Translations under genes and position numbers: made by a program | In this document: one piece after another, positions 11,167 through 21,757 of the stretch | How the letters are laid out: the number at the start of each line of letters is the position of its first letter | Numbering within the stretch: position 1 is the first letter of the stretch | The notes under the pieces: generated by a model | What the model was told of the DNA's origin: nothing | Databases searched by the model: none | What the model saw: the letters and a program-made list of their open reading frames with translations, nothing else | From: Diphasiastrum complanatum | Taxonomy: Eukaryota; Streptophyta; Lycopodiopsida; Lycopodiales; Lycopodiaceae | Assembly: GCA_029204225.1 (NCBI GenBank) | Contig: CM055094.1 | Location: forward strand, 20,897,018-20,961,017 | Direction of reading: 5' to 3' | Length of the DNA stretch: 64,000 bases

Positions 11167-12300
11167 TGATGCTTATGATATTGCTCGCGCAGCCACTTGG
11201 AGCAGGTTCGAGTCAGCATTTGTCTTCGACCAGCAAATGCTTTTGATCTCTGGGTGTAAGCCTTATCAGCATTGATGATGAAGTGCAGATCTCTTCGAAG
11301 ATTTGTATGGAGTCTGTAGGAAAGTATTGTATCCGTTAATAGATCCTAGTATCCTCCATGTGAAGCACCGGTTTGTTGGGATTGATGAAAAATTGTGGAT
11401 CCTGCTCAAACCTTCGGCCCATGACAGTCATCAGAAACTGGCAGAACTTGTGTTGTAGCTTGATTGTAGGATCGTCAGAATCGGAAGTTAATTTGCAAAA
11501 ATTCTTGATGGATGTATGACATTCCTTACGAGAAGAGAACGAGCCATCTATTTTCGCAAAGTTGCAAGGCTATGCTGATATATTGTCTTCCGATCTCCAT
11601 GCTAGCGCTCGTCTTCTACGAAAACTTGGGTCGAAAGAAGGATCATTCTGAATTTGCGTTGGTGATTGATCAAGCATTTCATAGACGTACGTATCTTTGA
11701 GGAATGGAGCTCTCCAACCGGTCGACGCAACTAAATCTGGCTGAGAAGAGCTCCCGATCGAATTAGATGCCGTCGTTGGAACTGACTTGTCCCCGTCTTT
11801 TCGTCCTATCAGAGTCGACTTACTGGCATGCTTATGATTTTGCTCACATAGCCAGTTGAAGCAGTTTTGAGTCAGTATTTGTCTTCGACCAGTAAATGCT
11901 TTTGATCTCTGGGTGTAGATGTAACCCTCATCAGCATTGATGATGAATCCTGAAGTGCATATCTCTTCGAAGATATGTATGGAGTCTGCAGGAAAGTATT
12001 GAATCCGTAAATAGATCCTGGTATCCTCCATGTGAAGGACCGCTTTGTTGGGATTGATGGAAAATTGTGGATCTTGCTCAAACCTTTGGCCCGTCTCAAA
12101 ATCTCTTCCGCATATAGATTTCGTAGTTTCTGATATTTTGGCCAAACGGATTTTCTCAACCGCCGATACTATGTTCATTTCTACGTCCTGCTCCATCTTC
12201 CTAAGCCGATGTTGGATCAACAATCCTTTTATGAGACTCTTCAGCCTCCTGTAAATGACGAAAATAAGAGGCGAAATCAGAAGGACAGAGAACATCGATA

Positions 12301-12303
<3 letters not shown>
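11167..12303 (-). pseudogene. Gene P fragment, copy 2
   Basis: Read on the minus strand. A 3' splice-like TTTACAG precedes GAGGCTGAAGAG. This opens a short coiled-coil-like segment (HRLRKMEQDVEMN). The frame then joins GRDFETGQRFEQDPQFSINP, skipping most of the first ~221-residue repeat, an in-frame internal deletion relative to the 46-47 kb copy. The second repeat follows and is open to a stop at 11570, where TATCC became TATGC (SAYPC changed to a stop). More decayed P sequence continues to 11167. Function is not recognised. This copy is mirrored almost exactly at 62993-64000. Confidence 0.6.

Positions 12304-12393
<90 letters not shown>
12304..12393 (+). repeat. (AG)n microsatellite in a putative gene P intron
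   Basis: About 90 bp of AG, reading as CT on the gene P strand. It lies upstream of the TTTACAG acceptor, so it would be in the polypyrimidine region of the intron. The mirror copy has about 151 bp (62842). Confidence 0.9.
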
Positions 12394-12395
<2 letters not shown>

Positions 12396-12585
12396 CCATG
12401 CATTGCATTCTATTTGTACTATTTCGGGTTACACGTTGAGGCATTGTAGTCATATGTATAGAGCATCCCATCCTTAAAGGAGAACTTGTGACCATCCTCT
12501 AGGTGACTTGAATAAGCCCGCCCTACATTCATTTCAAAGTCAAGAATAATCTCCATGCACCTTTCATAGCCATCTATACTATACA
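12394..12585 (-). pseudogene. Gene P upstream exon, copy 2
   Basis: Minus-strand reading YERCMEIILDFEMNVGRAYS followed by LEDGHKFSFKDGMLYTYDYN recurs in all P copies with this region, always on the 5' side of the CT run. It looks like coding exon sequence. The family is not recognised. Confidence 0.45.
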
Positions 12586-12596
12586 CCCCCCCCCCC
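12586..12596 (+). repeat. Poly(C) tract
   Basis: Eleven C after CTATACTATACA. The same site has 23 C at 26906 and short C runs at 47819 and 50788. Confidence 0.9.
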
Positions 12597-13735
12597 TAAC
12601 AACAATCAAATTGTACTTGTCCAAGAATAGGAGAAAGATAAGCATGAGAAAATGTCACAATTGTATCACATTATAGTTGCCCAAGACAAAGGTAGTGCAT
12701 GAGAAATTAAGGCAACAGGAAAGGCACATTCACAGGTTTGTTTGAAGGGAGCTTTTCATGTCGCATAAGCACCAAGAGATGTGACGAAATAAAAGGTAAA
12801 AGTAGATTAATATTGATGTGTGATGTCCCTTTGTGTGAATATTTTCTGGATCCAAACATCTAGTGTGTGGCTGTTAGGCTAGAGATAGCATGATATATTA
12901 ATCTCAACATCCATTGGGGCGAGCTTCCGATCCACTTAAACACAAAACTTACAAGACTATTTGCTTCATGATGTAAATGTGAATCCAACTTATCAACCAT
13001 TACAGAAAATTTGAGCACAAAACGGGCCTTTCAAAAACATATCTTTTATTTTTTTTGGTCAAAAGTTTCTTCCACATGGTCCAATCAAAACACTCAAATT
13101 TGAAATCTACGTAACGTAGCTCCTTCAAACTGATTTTCTTTTCTTTTTAAAAGAACTGTGATTTTGCATCGGGGGCAACCCGTAAATAAGCCATTTTATT
13201 TGTAGTATAGTATGCAACTCAGCAAAAAAACAGTGTAACTTTTGAACGGCAACTCGGATAGAGACGATTATGGTGCCATTAGAAAGCCCTCGACGAGAGC
13301 TTTTTCAACGACACCCAACATGACCCAGTTCCGAGCTATGGTGAAGAGGTTATGGCCAGTAAGGGAGTAGCATTATGGTGCATTTAAGAGTAAAGGATCA
13401 AGCAAATACTTATTAAACTGGTATATGGCAAGTTAGACACAATGATAAATTCACGAGAATAAGTTAGTGAAGCTCAAAAAGTCATTTGGAGTGAGTTCTT
13501 GCCGAGTCCCAATTTGTTACCTTGCTATTTGTAAACTTGCCCAAAGATAAGGTGAAAAAAACTTCTAATATTACGAATGACAACCACGAAGCTATCATAG
13601 TTTCAATCAACATCGATATAATTAAACAGTGAAAATCATCACATACATGGGAACATTACAAAAAATCACAATATCACGCTTTACTGCCATGCTGCCATGT
13701 GTGCTTTTTAGGAAATGAAAACAAACCCTGATGGG
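12597..13735 (+). repeat. Spacer repeat R1, copy 1
   Basis: Repeated non-coding block. It runs from AACAACAATCAAATTGTACTT through ATTTTCTGGATCCAAACATC and GTGTAACTTTTGAACGGC to GAACATTACAAAAAATCACA. Copies are at about 26930, 47830 and 50796, and inverted at 61500-62636. It could be LTR or untranslated DNA of an element, but no terminal signals or coding sequence were found. Confidence 0.6.
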
Positions 13736-14107
13736 AGCAGATTTGATGCTGGCACTTCCTTCTTCAGGCATGGAAATGAAATTCAGAAGCTTTGAAAAGC
13801 TCTAGCTTCAAAGAATTGATTTTCCATCTTTTAGTGGCGATCTATCATTCACTACGACAGTGCTTGATTACTCCTTCGCATCCTTGGACACCATCTACAT
13901 GCATCCACCACGGATCCGGAGCGCCATCATCATCCATTTTCAAAAACCCTAAGCTGCCGAGATCTGCTACATTACACAAAAATTGTCACATCTAGCATGA
14001 GCCAAATGCTGAGGGGTAGTGCTCCTGGAGCTTGTGAACACCGCACATTCAACACCGATTTGGGTTGAAAGCTCGCTACTAGTACATTACTGAGAAGAAA
14101 CATCATC
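13736..14107 (+). repeat. Q-leader segment, truncated
   Basis: Start of the segment that leads into gene Q elsewhere (TTTTAGTGGCGATCTATCAT, CATCCTTGGACACCATCTAC, GCGCCATCATCATCCATTTT). It breaks at about 14107 within ACATCATCGTT and passes straight into the CACGTG array. Confidence 0.6.
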
Positions 14108-14458
14108 GTTGGCATGTAATACAATCGTCCACACGTGCTACAATACACGTCAATCTGCCATTCGGCCACGTGCCCACACATGCGAGCTAATAGATGCCAG
14201 AACACATGTCACCAAACCATTTGACCAGATGGCCACATATGCGGATACAGAAGTGTGGTCCCACACGTCAGTTACTAATTGGGCCACATGAACACACGTG
14301 CGAGCCAATACGTGCAAGAACACATGTCGCTGATCCATTCGGCCACATGTCCCCACATGGGATCCCAGACGTGTTGATCCAGATGTGCAGTTTCACACAT
14401 GCGTATACAAACGTGTGGTTCCACATGTCAGCTATTGACACACGTGCCAACTTTTTTC
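14108..14458 (+). promoter_or_regulatory. CACGTG-rich array upstream of H3-like copy 3
   Basis: Same array as 6311-6690, slightly shorter. It retains CCACACGTGCTACAATAC, ACGTGCGAGCCAATACGTGC and CACACGTGCCAAC. The left edge is a junction with the Q leader. Confidence 0.5.
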
Positions 14459-14461
14459 ATC

Positions 14462-14796
14462 TATATAAGTCCATTCCCGGGGATTGTATAGGTTTTCACG
14501 TAATTTGTTGTCATGTTTGATTGCTTCCATATGACCTGCATTCATGATATCGCCATCATGCGAGCGACCTCGTCCTCAGGCCTATTCCTTACACCCTCTC
14601 ACATCGTAGCGATATAATCCTGACTTTCCCAGTATCGCCATCATGCAAGCCCCTACCTCTCCCCGCCTGTCTCTGCCACTCTCTCGCGTTGTAGCGATAT
14701 CACCCTTAGAGTTCTCAGTGTCGCCATTACGCGAGATAATTTAGCTCTCTCTTCTGCTTTATCTCTGTCCTCGCGTGGTATAGGTATCCGGCCTCA
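14462..14796 (+). promoter_or_regulatory. TATA box and leader of H3-like copy 3
   Basis: TATATAAG at 14462-14469, then the leader with alternating GATATCGC and GCGATAT motifs, up to CCTCAATGG. The TATA-to-ATG distance is 335 bp. Confidence 0.55.
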
Positions 14797-15210
14797 ATGG
14801 CTCGGACGAAGCAAACCGCTAGGCTTACCCATTTTGTTCAACTGTCCTGTCCCTAGACATCTGAACCCATACGTCCGCAAAGATGCGGAAGACCTCGCCG
14901 TCCATGGTTGAGGGACATCATGGCCTTGCAGAGGTACACCAAACTTCTGATCCTGAAAGCAGCCTTGTACCGGGCTATGAGGGAGGTTATACAAGGCATG
15001 ACCACCCATCTGCCCTATGCAGTGAGGTGGAATATCGTTGCATTGGAGGCCCTCCATATTGCATACGAGGACTTCCAGACAAAATTGTTTGAGGATTCGA
15101 TGCTGTGTTCCATTCATGGCAAGAGGGTGACACTGATGCCCAAGGACATGCTTCTTGTCTTGAGGTTTCGAAAGACCTATGACAGCGGTATGCCACATGG
15201 CAAATCATGA
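14797..15210 (+). pseudogene. CENH3-like histone H3 pseudogene, copy 3 (best preserved)
   Basis: The ATG at 14797 reads MARTKQTAR then Leu, so the H3 Lys9 position is lost. Codon 20 is TAG (14854-14856; CAG in copies 2 and 4). Apart from that stop the frame is open for 137 codons to TGA at 15208-15210; canonical H3 has 136 residues. In order: short basic tail (RPQRCGRPRRP), helix N (WLRDIMALQRY), helix 1 (KLLILKAALYRAMREV), loop 1 four residues longer than H3, helix 2 (RWNIVALEALHIAYEDF), LFEDSMLCSIHGKRVTLMPKD and a C-terminal tail LRFRKTYDSGMPHGKS. RW, DSMLC, RVTLM and the long loop 1 point to CENH3 rather than H3. It has no intron. Initiation downstream of the stop would leave a tailless fold. 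Confidence 0.82.
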
Positions 15211-15993
15211 AGGCTTGAGGGTTGCCATGTGGCAAGCCATGTAGGCTTACCATAACCTTGTATGTCAAGCCAACTGGGCCATGTGCCACATAGGCTTGAG
15301 TGGACCTAGAGATCTATATATATATATAGGTGGGCTCAAAAGTTGCCACTTGGCAAACCACAGAGGCCTACCATAGGCTTGCATGGCAGGCCACATAGGA
15401 ATGGCATACTTCTGATCCTTCCCACGTAAGCATGTCGTAGGCTACCACATAGGCTTGCCATAGGCTTGTGTGGCAAGCAAACCAAGCTCTGCCATTTAGG
15501 CTTGAGTGGAGCTAGAGAGAGAGAGCTGGGGCTCCCAAGTTGCCATGTGGCAAGCCATGTAGGCATGTCATGAGATAAACCATAGGCTTGCGTGGCAGGC
15601 CACATAGGCATGGCAAATTTCTGATGCTTCCCACATAAGCATGTCGCAGGATACCACATAGGCTTGCTATAGGCTTGTGTGGCAAGCCAACCAAGCTCTG
15701 CCATGTAGGCTTGAGTGGAGCTAGAGAGAGAGATCTGGGGCTCCCAAGTTGCCATGTGGCAAGCCATGTAGGCATGTCATGAGATAAACCACACAGGCTT
15801 GGGACTTGCCATGTGGCAAGCATGTAGGCCTATCATAGGCTTGCGTGGTACGTCATATAGGCATGACATAGGCTTGATGCTAGTATGTTCATGCTGGTAT
15901 GTTGCAGTCTACCATATAGGCTTGACATAGGCCTGTGTGGCAAGCCAACTAAGCTATACCATGTGGGTCTGCTATGTAGGCTTGAGTGGAATG
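15211..15993 (+). repeat. ~210-bp tandem array, copy 3
   Basis: Same array as at 555 and 7476, with repeats at about 15490 and 15700. Confidence 0.8.
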
Positions 15994-16011
15994 AGAGAGA
16001 GAGAGAGAGAG
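15994..16011 (+). repeat. Short (AG)n
   Basis: About 17 bp of GA, the shortest allele of this site in the window. Confidence 0.85.
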
Positions 16012-17729
16012 TTTGAGTGAGGAGTCACACATGAACTACTTCCCTGTGGTCCCAAGCAAATTTCAAATGAGAATCTTGTAGAGAAAGTATAGAAACCACA
16101 GTTGGCGAGGGATCCCAAATAATCGAACTTGAGTGTACAAGCCCAACAATAGCGCATACACCAACTCACCACACATGGGAAGATCGTTAAATTTGAATTT
16201 GAAGAAAAATATCACATGAGATGGACATAAGAGATGAATTCTCCACAAAGAAAGAAACTTTGATGATTATTTCTCCACTTAGGTACAACTATTTATAGCT
16301 TCCAAAATGTCATTTGGCCACTTGCCCCAAACTTCACCTAATTTGGAAACTTCTAGATACTTTATCAGAAACCTAGAAAATCTAGTCTAGATGCAATGTA
16401 CCAAAATTAGCCAATTAGAATGGGTCCAAACTCGACCTCATCCACTGATCTACTTGCCAGAGGTAGTCAAACCACTATTTAGGCCCTTATTAACAAATAT
16501 GAAACTAACTCGAAGTTGAGATTCATTTTGGCCTCCAAAATTGCCAAATGAAAACCCAAACTAGTTGACAATTTTTCACACCATCTCCTCTAGACATCTC
16601 CATTGATGAATACAATTTATAAGTTTTTGAAAGCAATGTACCAAAATTAGCCAATTAGAATGGGTCCAAACTCGACCTCATCCACTGATCTACTTGCCAG
16701 AGGTAGTTAAACCACTATTTAGGCCCTTATTAACAAATATGAAACTAACTCGAAGTTGAGATTCATTTTCGCTTCCAAAATTGCCAAATAAAAAACCAAA
16801 CTAGTTGAAAAATTTTCACACCATGTCCTCTAGACATCTCCATTGATGAATACAATTTATAAGTTTTTGAAAGCCATTCTGAAATCAGTGATCTCTCTTT
16901 CAAATTACAAAAGTTTTTAAAATACATCGTTCTAGTGTTCGAGAATGGAGGATGGAATGAATTATATTTCATTAAAGTTTCAACAAGCTTGGAAATTTGA
17001 AGATTGAATGAAGCTGTAATCTAGGATTTTCAAAACTCAAAGTTGTTCATGCAAATTAAGTCACTTTTGTTAATATATTAAAATGCTGTAATCTAGGGTT
17101 TCCAAAAACAAATTGAAAATTTGTTAAAAAAAAAAGCTTATTCCTTGTTACACGACTAAATAACATATAGCTAAAAAGCATATAATGAATCTATGCTATG
17201 TTCCAAACATATGCAAGTTACATTGCATTCATTCACACTTTACAAATCATTGAAATTTGAATTTGAACGAAATCATTGAAATGAGTAGATCAATGTTTAA
17301 ATGAAGCGATAAATCTTATAATCTCCCCCTTTAATTAAATTATATTTATATATTATTGGTGCATTAATAGGATAAAAACTCATTATTATTATTTTCTTTG
17401 TTTCTCTTGATTCAAGCAAGCACAGCTCGTCTAGATGATGACCACAATGCCTCTAAGGAGAAATAGTTTTTCATTTTTTTTTTAATTTTGATTTTTCTTC
17501 AAATTCAAATTTAATAATCTTCCCATGTGTGCTGAGTTGGTGTCTGCACTTGAGTTGGGCTTGTATACTCAAGTTCGATTCTTTGCAATCCCCCCAAATT
17601 AATATAACCAGTAACATTATTCTCAAAGCATGTACTATGAGCTAAAAACAACACTTGGAGAGTAAAGAGTTAGGAATATGTCAAACACTTTTACACCTAG
17701 TATTTGGCAAGATCGCTTTGCGATAAACC

Positions 17730-17730
<1 letters not shown>
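16012..17730. repeat. AT-rich module, copy 3
   Basis: Equivalent of 1393-3160. It has the minus tRNA-like segment near 16118-16180, the 240-bp duplication (16394/16634), the plus tRNA-like segment near 17525-17585, then spacer to the C tract. No gene is seen. Confidence 0.7.

Positions 17731-17767
<37 letters not shown>
17731..17767 (+). repeat. 37-bp poly(C) tract
   Basis: Longest pure homopolymer in the window. The mirror site in the inverted arm is G5-C-G26 (57468-57499). Such tracts can adopt G4 or i-motif structures and are prone to assembly error. Confidence 0.95.
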
Positions 17768-17770
<3 letters not shown>

Positions 17771-18320
17771 TCTTAATATAACTTCTCAAAGCATCTAGTA
17801 TGAGCTACAAACAACACTTGGTAAGTCTTAAGACTTGGAGAGTAAAGAGTTATGCATTTGTCAAATACTTTTACACCTAGCATTTGGCAAGTTAGACACA
17901 ATGATAGTAAATATAAGAATGAGTTAGACAAGCATGTGAAGCCATCTAGAGGTGAATTGTTGTTTAGTTGCCTAGCTACATATCAAGCTACCCCAAGTTA
18001 CCAAACAATTTACTATTATTTTGAGTGATAACCATGAAGCTATCATGATTTGAAATGACATCGATATATTAAGCTACTCCCAAGTTGACCCTTTCACAGG
18101 AAGCTTCTCTCTTGAAACTATAGCGAAAAGCTCTTATTCAAAGGAACAATCAAGGGTCGAGTACTTACCATACGAGATGAAGACCAACAAGTAGGGCAAG
18201 GAAAGAAGATGTACGGTTTACTTTGCTATGTGCTTGGAGGTATGCTGAGCATGCTTTGAATATGAAGAACATGTGTTTTCCAAAAATATTAGTAGTCTCA
18301 CAAAAAGGCTTGGAGTAACC
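17768..18320. repeat. Non-coding spacer, copy 3, truncated at 18320
   Basis: Matches 10159-10690, then stops after GGCTTGGAGTAAC. Other units continue ATTAGAAT. Here a Q-leader segment in reverse orientation begins at about 18321. Confidence 0.65.
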
Positions 18321-18845
18321 TTGGCACTCTTTTCGATCCATCACAGCTCGTTCCACAGCGAATGCAGAGTATGTACGCTCAGCTCGGTCCATGGTGATTG
18401 CAGAGTATGGGGGCGCGGCTCTATGAGCAGTGTATGTAGAGTATTGCTCGGCAGTGTATGGAGAATAGAAATTTGTGGAAAATTTTGGAGCAATGTCGCT
18501 CTGATAGGATGTGGAAACAATGATGTTTCTTCGTGATAATGTACTAGTAAGAGATTGCAACCCAAATCGGTGTTGAATGTGTGGTTTTGACAAGCTCCAG
18601 TAGCACTACCCCTCAGCATTCTCGTGCTAGATGTGATGGGTTTTGTGTAATGTAGCAAGTCTCGACAGCTTAGGGTTTTTGAAAATGGATGATGATGGCC
18701 CTCTAGATTTGTGGTGGATGTATGTAGATGGTGTCCAAGGATGCGAAGGAGTAATCAAGCACGGTCGTAGCGAATGATAGATCGCCACTAAAAGATGGAA
18801 AATCGATCCTTTGAAGCTATGGCTTTTCAAAGCTTCTGAATTCCA
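18321..18845 (-). pseudogene. Gene Q leader and 5' end, reversed
   Basis: Minus strand: TTTTAGTGGCGATCTATCAT leader, then the first part of Q (CCTCTAxATAC, CACTGCTCATAGAGCCG). It ends near 18321 in CTTTTCGATCCATC. This is only the Q 5' region; no Q protein domain is present. Confidence 0.5.
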
Positions 18846-20360
18846 TTTCCATGCTTGAAGAAGGAAGTGCTAGCATCAAATCCTCTCCCATCAGAGTTTG
18901 TTTTCATTTCCTAAAAAGCATGCATGGCAACATGGCAGTAAAGCGTGCTATTGTGAATTTTTGTAATGTTCTGCAACATATGCTTACATACATAGCTACA
19001 CCAAATGAGAAAATTAAGGACCTAGATTCTTAAAGAGTTTTATGAGGCTGAAGTTCTAGTTTTTCTATAAAACAACCTCCTCTGAAAGTTTCTTTTTGGT
19101 GGAAATGATGCTATTTATACCAAGTGTATGCTAATTTATAATGGCAAAGATCGAGTTCACAGCTCACCATGATTATGATCATTTGCAAGTAGCCTATTAT
19201 AAGCAAATTGTGCTGCACTTTCGTGTTATCTTAGCACATTTGAATGTAGCTTGTGATATTATTGGTTCGATATTCTAGTAGCTTTTTTGCACCATTTAAG
19301 GTAAGAGAAAGAGAGCACAATCAAATAATGATGCAATAGGTTCTAGAAAAATGTAAATTTGTTGTTCCGGTATCTCCTATTTCTAGGAATTTGGGCATGA
19401 AGACAATTCGGCTCGAATCCTGCACAGAAAAATTGATGAGTGTTTGCCATCTTGTTTGCATGTATGTGATGATTTTTGTTGTTTAATTATATCGATGTCG
19501 ATTGAAACTATGATAGCTTCGTGGTTGTCATTCGTAATATTAAAAGTTTTTTTTCACCTTATCTTCGGGCAAGTTCACAAATAGCAAGGTAACAAATTGG
19601 GACTCGGCAAGAACTCACTCCAAATGACTTTTTGAGCTTCACTAACTTGTCCTCATGAATTTATCATTGTGTCTAACTTGCCATATACCAGTTTTATAAG
19701 TATTTGCTTGATCCTTTACTCTTAAATGCACCATAATGCTACCCCCCTTTCCATGTGGCATAGTCCTAGAGCTCTAAAACTAACAATGTATACACATGTA
19801 TGGAAGTTTTCAAGACATACTGATGTTTTTGCATCCACTTGTCTTTAAGCTTAAACATGTTCTTTGTAGTTCCTGAAGAAGTCTTGAAAGTTTGAAGCTT
19901 GTGTGTTAAGCCAAGTGTTGTTGTAGTTCATCATAGATGCTTGGAGTTGATTATTGGCCACCTCCAAGGACATAGCCTTGAAAAAATTTGTCTAGCCCCC
20001 TTCATTTTTTAACGCTTGCTTCTTGTACAACCAAATTACCTTCCAATTTTTTCAAGCCTATTTGTGGTAAAGTGTCTCACATCTCTATGGAACATATGCA
20101 CAAAAGTGAATCACTTTCTGCCACGTGATGATAGTGATACATTGTGCACTAGGGAATCACATTGTTGATAAGTTGGATTCACATTTACATCATGAAGCAA
20201 ATAGTCTTGTAAGTTTCGTGTTCAAGTGGATCGGAAGCTCGCTCCAATGGATGTTGACATTAATATATCATGCTATCTCTAGCCTAATAGCCACACACTA
20301 GATGTTTGGATCCAGAAAATATTCACACAAAGGGACATGGGTCTACCACGTAGGTCTGCC
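18846..20360 (-). repeat. Spacer upstream of Copia copy 1
   Basis: Repeated non-coding DNA shared with 24480-25320 (which lacks about 19320-20010) and, reversed, with 37320-38160. The 19480-19740 part overlaps the reversed end of R1. No gene is seen. Confidence 0.5.
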
Positions 20361-20867
20361 ACGTAGTTTTCAATCAATCAAAGGGAAGGTAGATCCTTAT
20401 CTTTGGTACTATAATAGTTAGTTCTTAGACTTATTGAGATCTTAGAAATTAAATTTTAGGGTCAGCTCAAAGTTTTTGACAAGTGCTCATCAAGTGAATG
20501 CATTTCTAGTCAAGATTGTGTCCAATTTTGCTTGATTTGTGATATAGTTTGGATTGATTATTGCTTGATGATTCAACTGATCTTGTAAGAATGATTGGAA
20601 GAGGCATATTTATTTACATATGATTCCTTTTGGTTCAGGTTAGGTGAATTCTATATGCTTGTGAAGTCGAGATCAAAGAGGAGGCAGTTCTAGATCCAAT
20701 TTTTATGCAAATTCAAGTAGTTTCCATTCTTGTTAACATTAATAGATATGATTTGGCTTAAGATTGGGTAGGTTCTTATTGAGAGGTCAAGTTTTGAGCT
20801 TTTTCAAGTCCCTAGGTAGTGGGATATCTAGTCTTTCAATCATTTCTATTTTGCATCTATTCAAGAA
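20361..20867. other. Non-coding stretch before Copia copy 1
   Basis: Matches 25310-25610 at first (TTTTCAATCAATCAAAxGGAAG, TTTGGTTCAGGTTAGGTGAA), then private sequence replaces the gag start. No coding content is supported. Confidence 0.4.
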
Positions 20868-21757
20868 GAAGCAAACTCAAAGTCAAGCAAATCTTGGTCA
20901 AGAGGAAGAGGAGAGCTCTCATGAAGATTTCGTCATGATGCCAAGTTTCTCTTCTTCAAGCATAAGAGGTGAAGGCCCTTGGTGGATAGATAGTGGGGCT
21001 AGCTCCCACATGACAGGTAAGAGGGAGTATTTTTAAACCTTATCTAACTAAGAAGGACCCATCAAGTCAATTTTTACAGCAAATAATTATGCTTGTAAGA
21101 TAGAAGGAATAGGATCCATACCTTTATGCTTGGGATTTTCAAGAAAAATCAAGATTGATGGAGTCCTTTACATTTCTAGTATCACTAAGAACTTGCTTAG
21201 TGTAGTACAATTGCTTGACAATGGTTTGATTGTGGAGTTCGCCACAAATACATGTAACATCAAGAAGGATGGCAAGATCATTGCTAAAGGCATAAGGTTT
21301 GGAAGATTGTTCAAACTAGATGCCTATGTGGATGCTAATATTGTGATGCTAGCCAGGGAGACCAAGTTATCCAAACATATTCTACAGCACAAAAGACTTG
21401 GCCACATCAACTCAGAATCCATGTAGATCATGTGCGAGGAGGAGCCTGCCTCAGGACTTCCAAGATCCTTGGCAAAGTTTATATGATGTTCCAGCTCTCT
21501 ACAATGACAACATTTCAGTCCAACACCTTGCAACCAACCCAATCTTCCATGCAAGACCAAAACATATCGAGATCTCTCATCATTTTGTGTCAGAGAAGGT
21601 GCAATCTAAGGAGATATCTTTGGAGCATGTGGCAAGTAGTGAATGTGTTGCTGATATCCTCACTAAACCACTTCAAAGAGCCACATTTGTGAAGTTAAGG
21701 TCAGCCCTAGGATTGATAGCAATTCTATGTTATCTTCAAACTAGTTGTGAGGAGGAG
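20868..21757 (+). pseudogene. Ty1-copia remnant 1: protease and RNase H ends, middle deleted
   Basis: Begins within gag (KKKQTQSQANLGQEEEESSH). It then has the protease with WWIDSGASSHMT (catalytic DSG) and the HKRLGHIN start of the integrase zinc region at about 21400. At about 21423 it jumps to the C-terminal RNase H tail (DNISVQHLATNPIFHARPKH, VADILTKPL). Integrase core and reverse transcriptase are absent. It is a non-functional internally deleted element and has a stop near 21034. Copies 2 and 4 are the same family. Confidence 0.85.

Larger units (their letters stand above)
11297..18320 (+). repeat. Left arm of near-identical inverted duplication
   Basis: Reads as the reverse complement of 56912-64000 with paired coordinates summing to about 75232 (75297 beyond the AG run). 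Private variants are shared, such as CTGTAGGAAAGTATTG and the H3 codon-20 stop. The arms carry only scattered single-base differences where I compared them. The main length change is the AG run (90 versus about 151 bp). Confidence 0.85.

Noticed and set aside
12277-12495. Ser-Leu and Arg-Glu polymer frames over AG/CT runs
   Set aside because: A dinucleotide run is open in all frames by composition.
13792-13995. 67-codon Q-leader frame repeated seven times in the window
   Set aside because: Conserved by DNA duplication, interrupted by no domain. More likely untranslated leader than a small protein, though not excluded.
14854-14856. Codon-20 TAG as evidence of readthrough or an unusual code
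   Set aside because: Other copies have CAG here and different lesions elsewhere. Ordinary decay is enough.
14794-15198. 134-codon minus-strand frame over H3-like copy 3, also open over copies 2, 4 and 5
   Set aside because: It is the antisense of the histone reading, which has clear H3 homology on the plus strand. The antisense protein has no recognisable domain.
18165-18593. 142-codon minus-strand frame crossing 18320
   Set aside because: It spans the junction of Q leader and spacer. The two halves come from unrelated modules.
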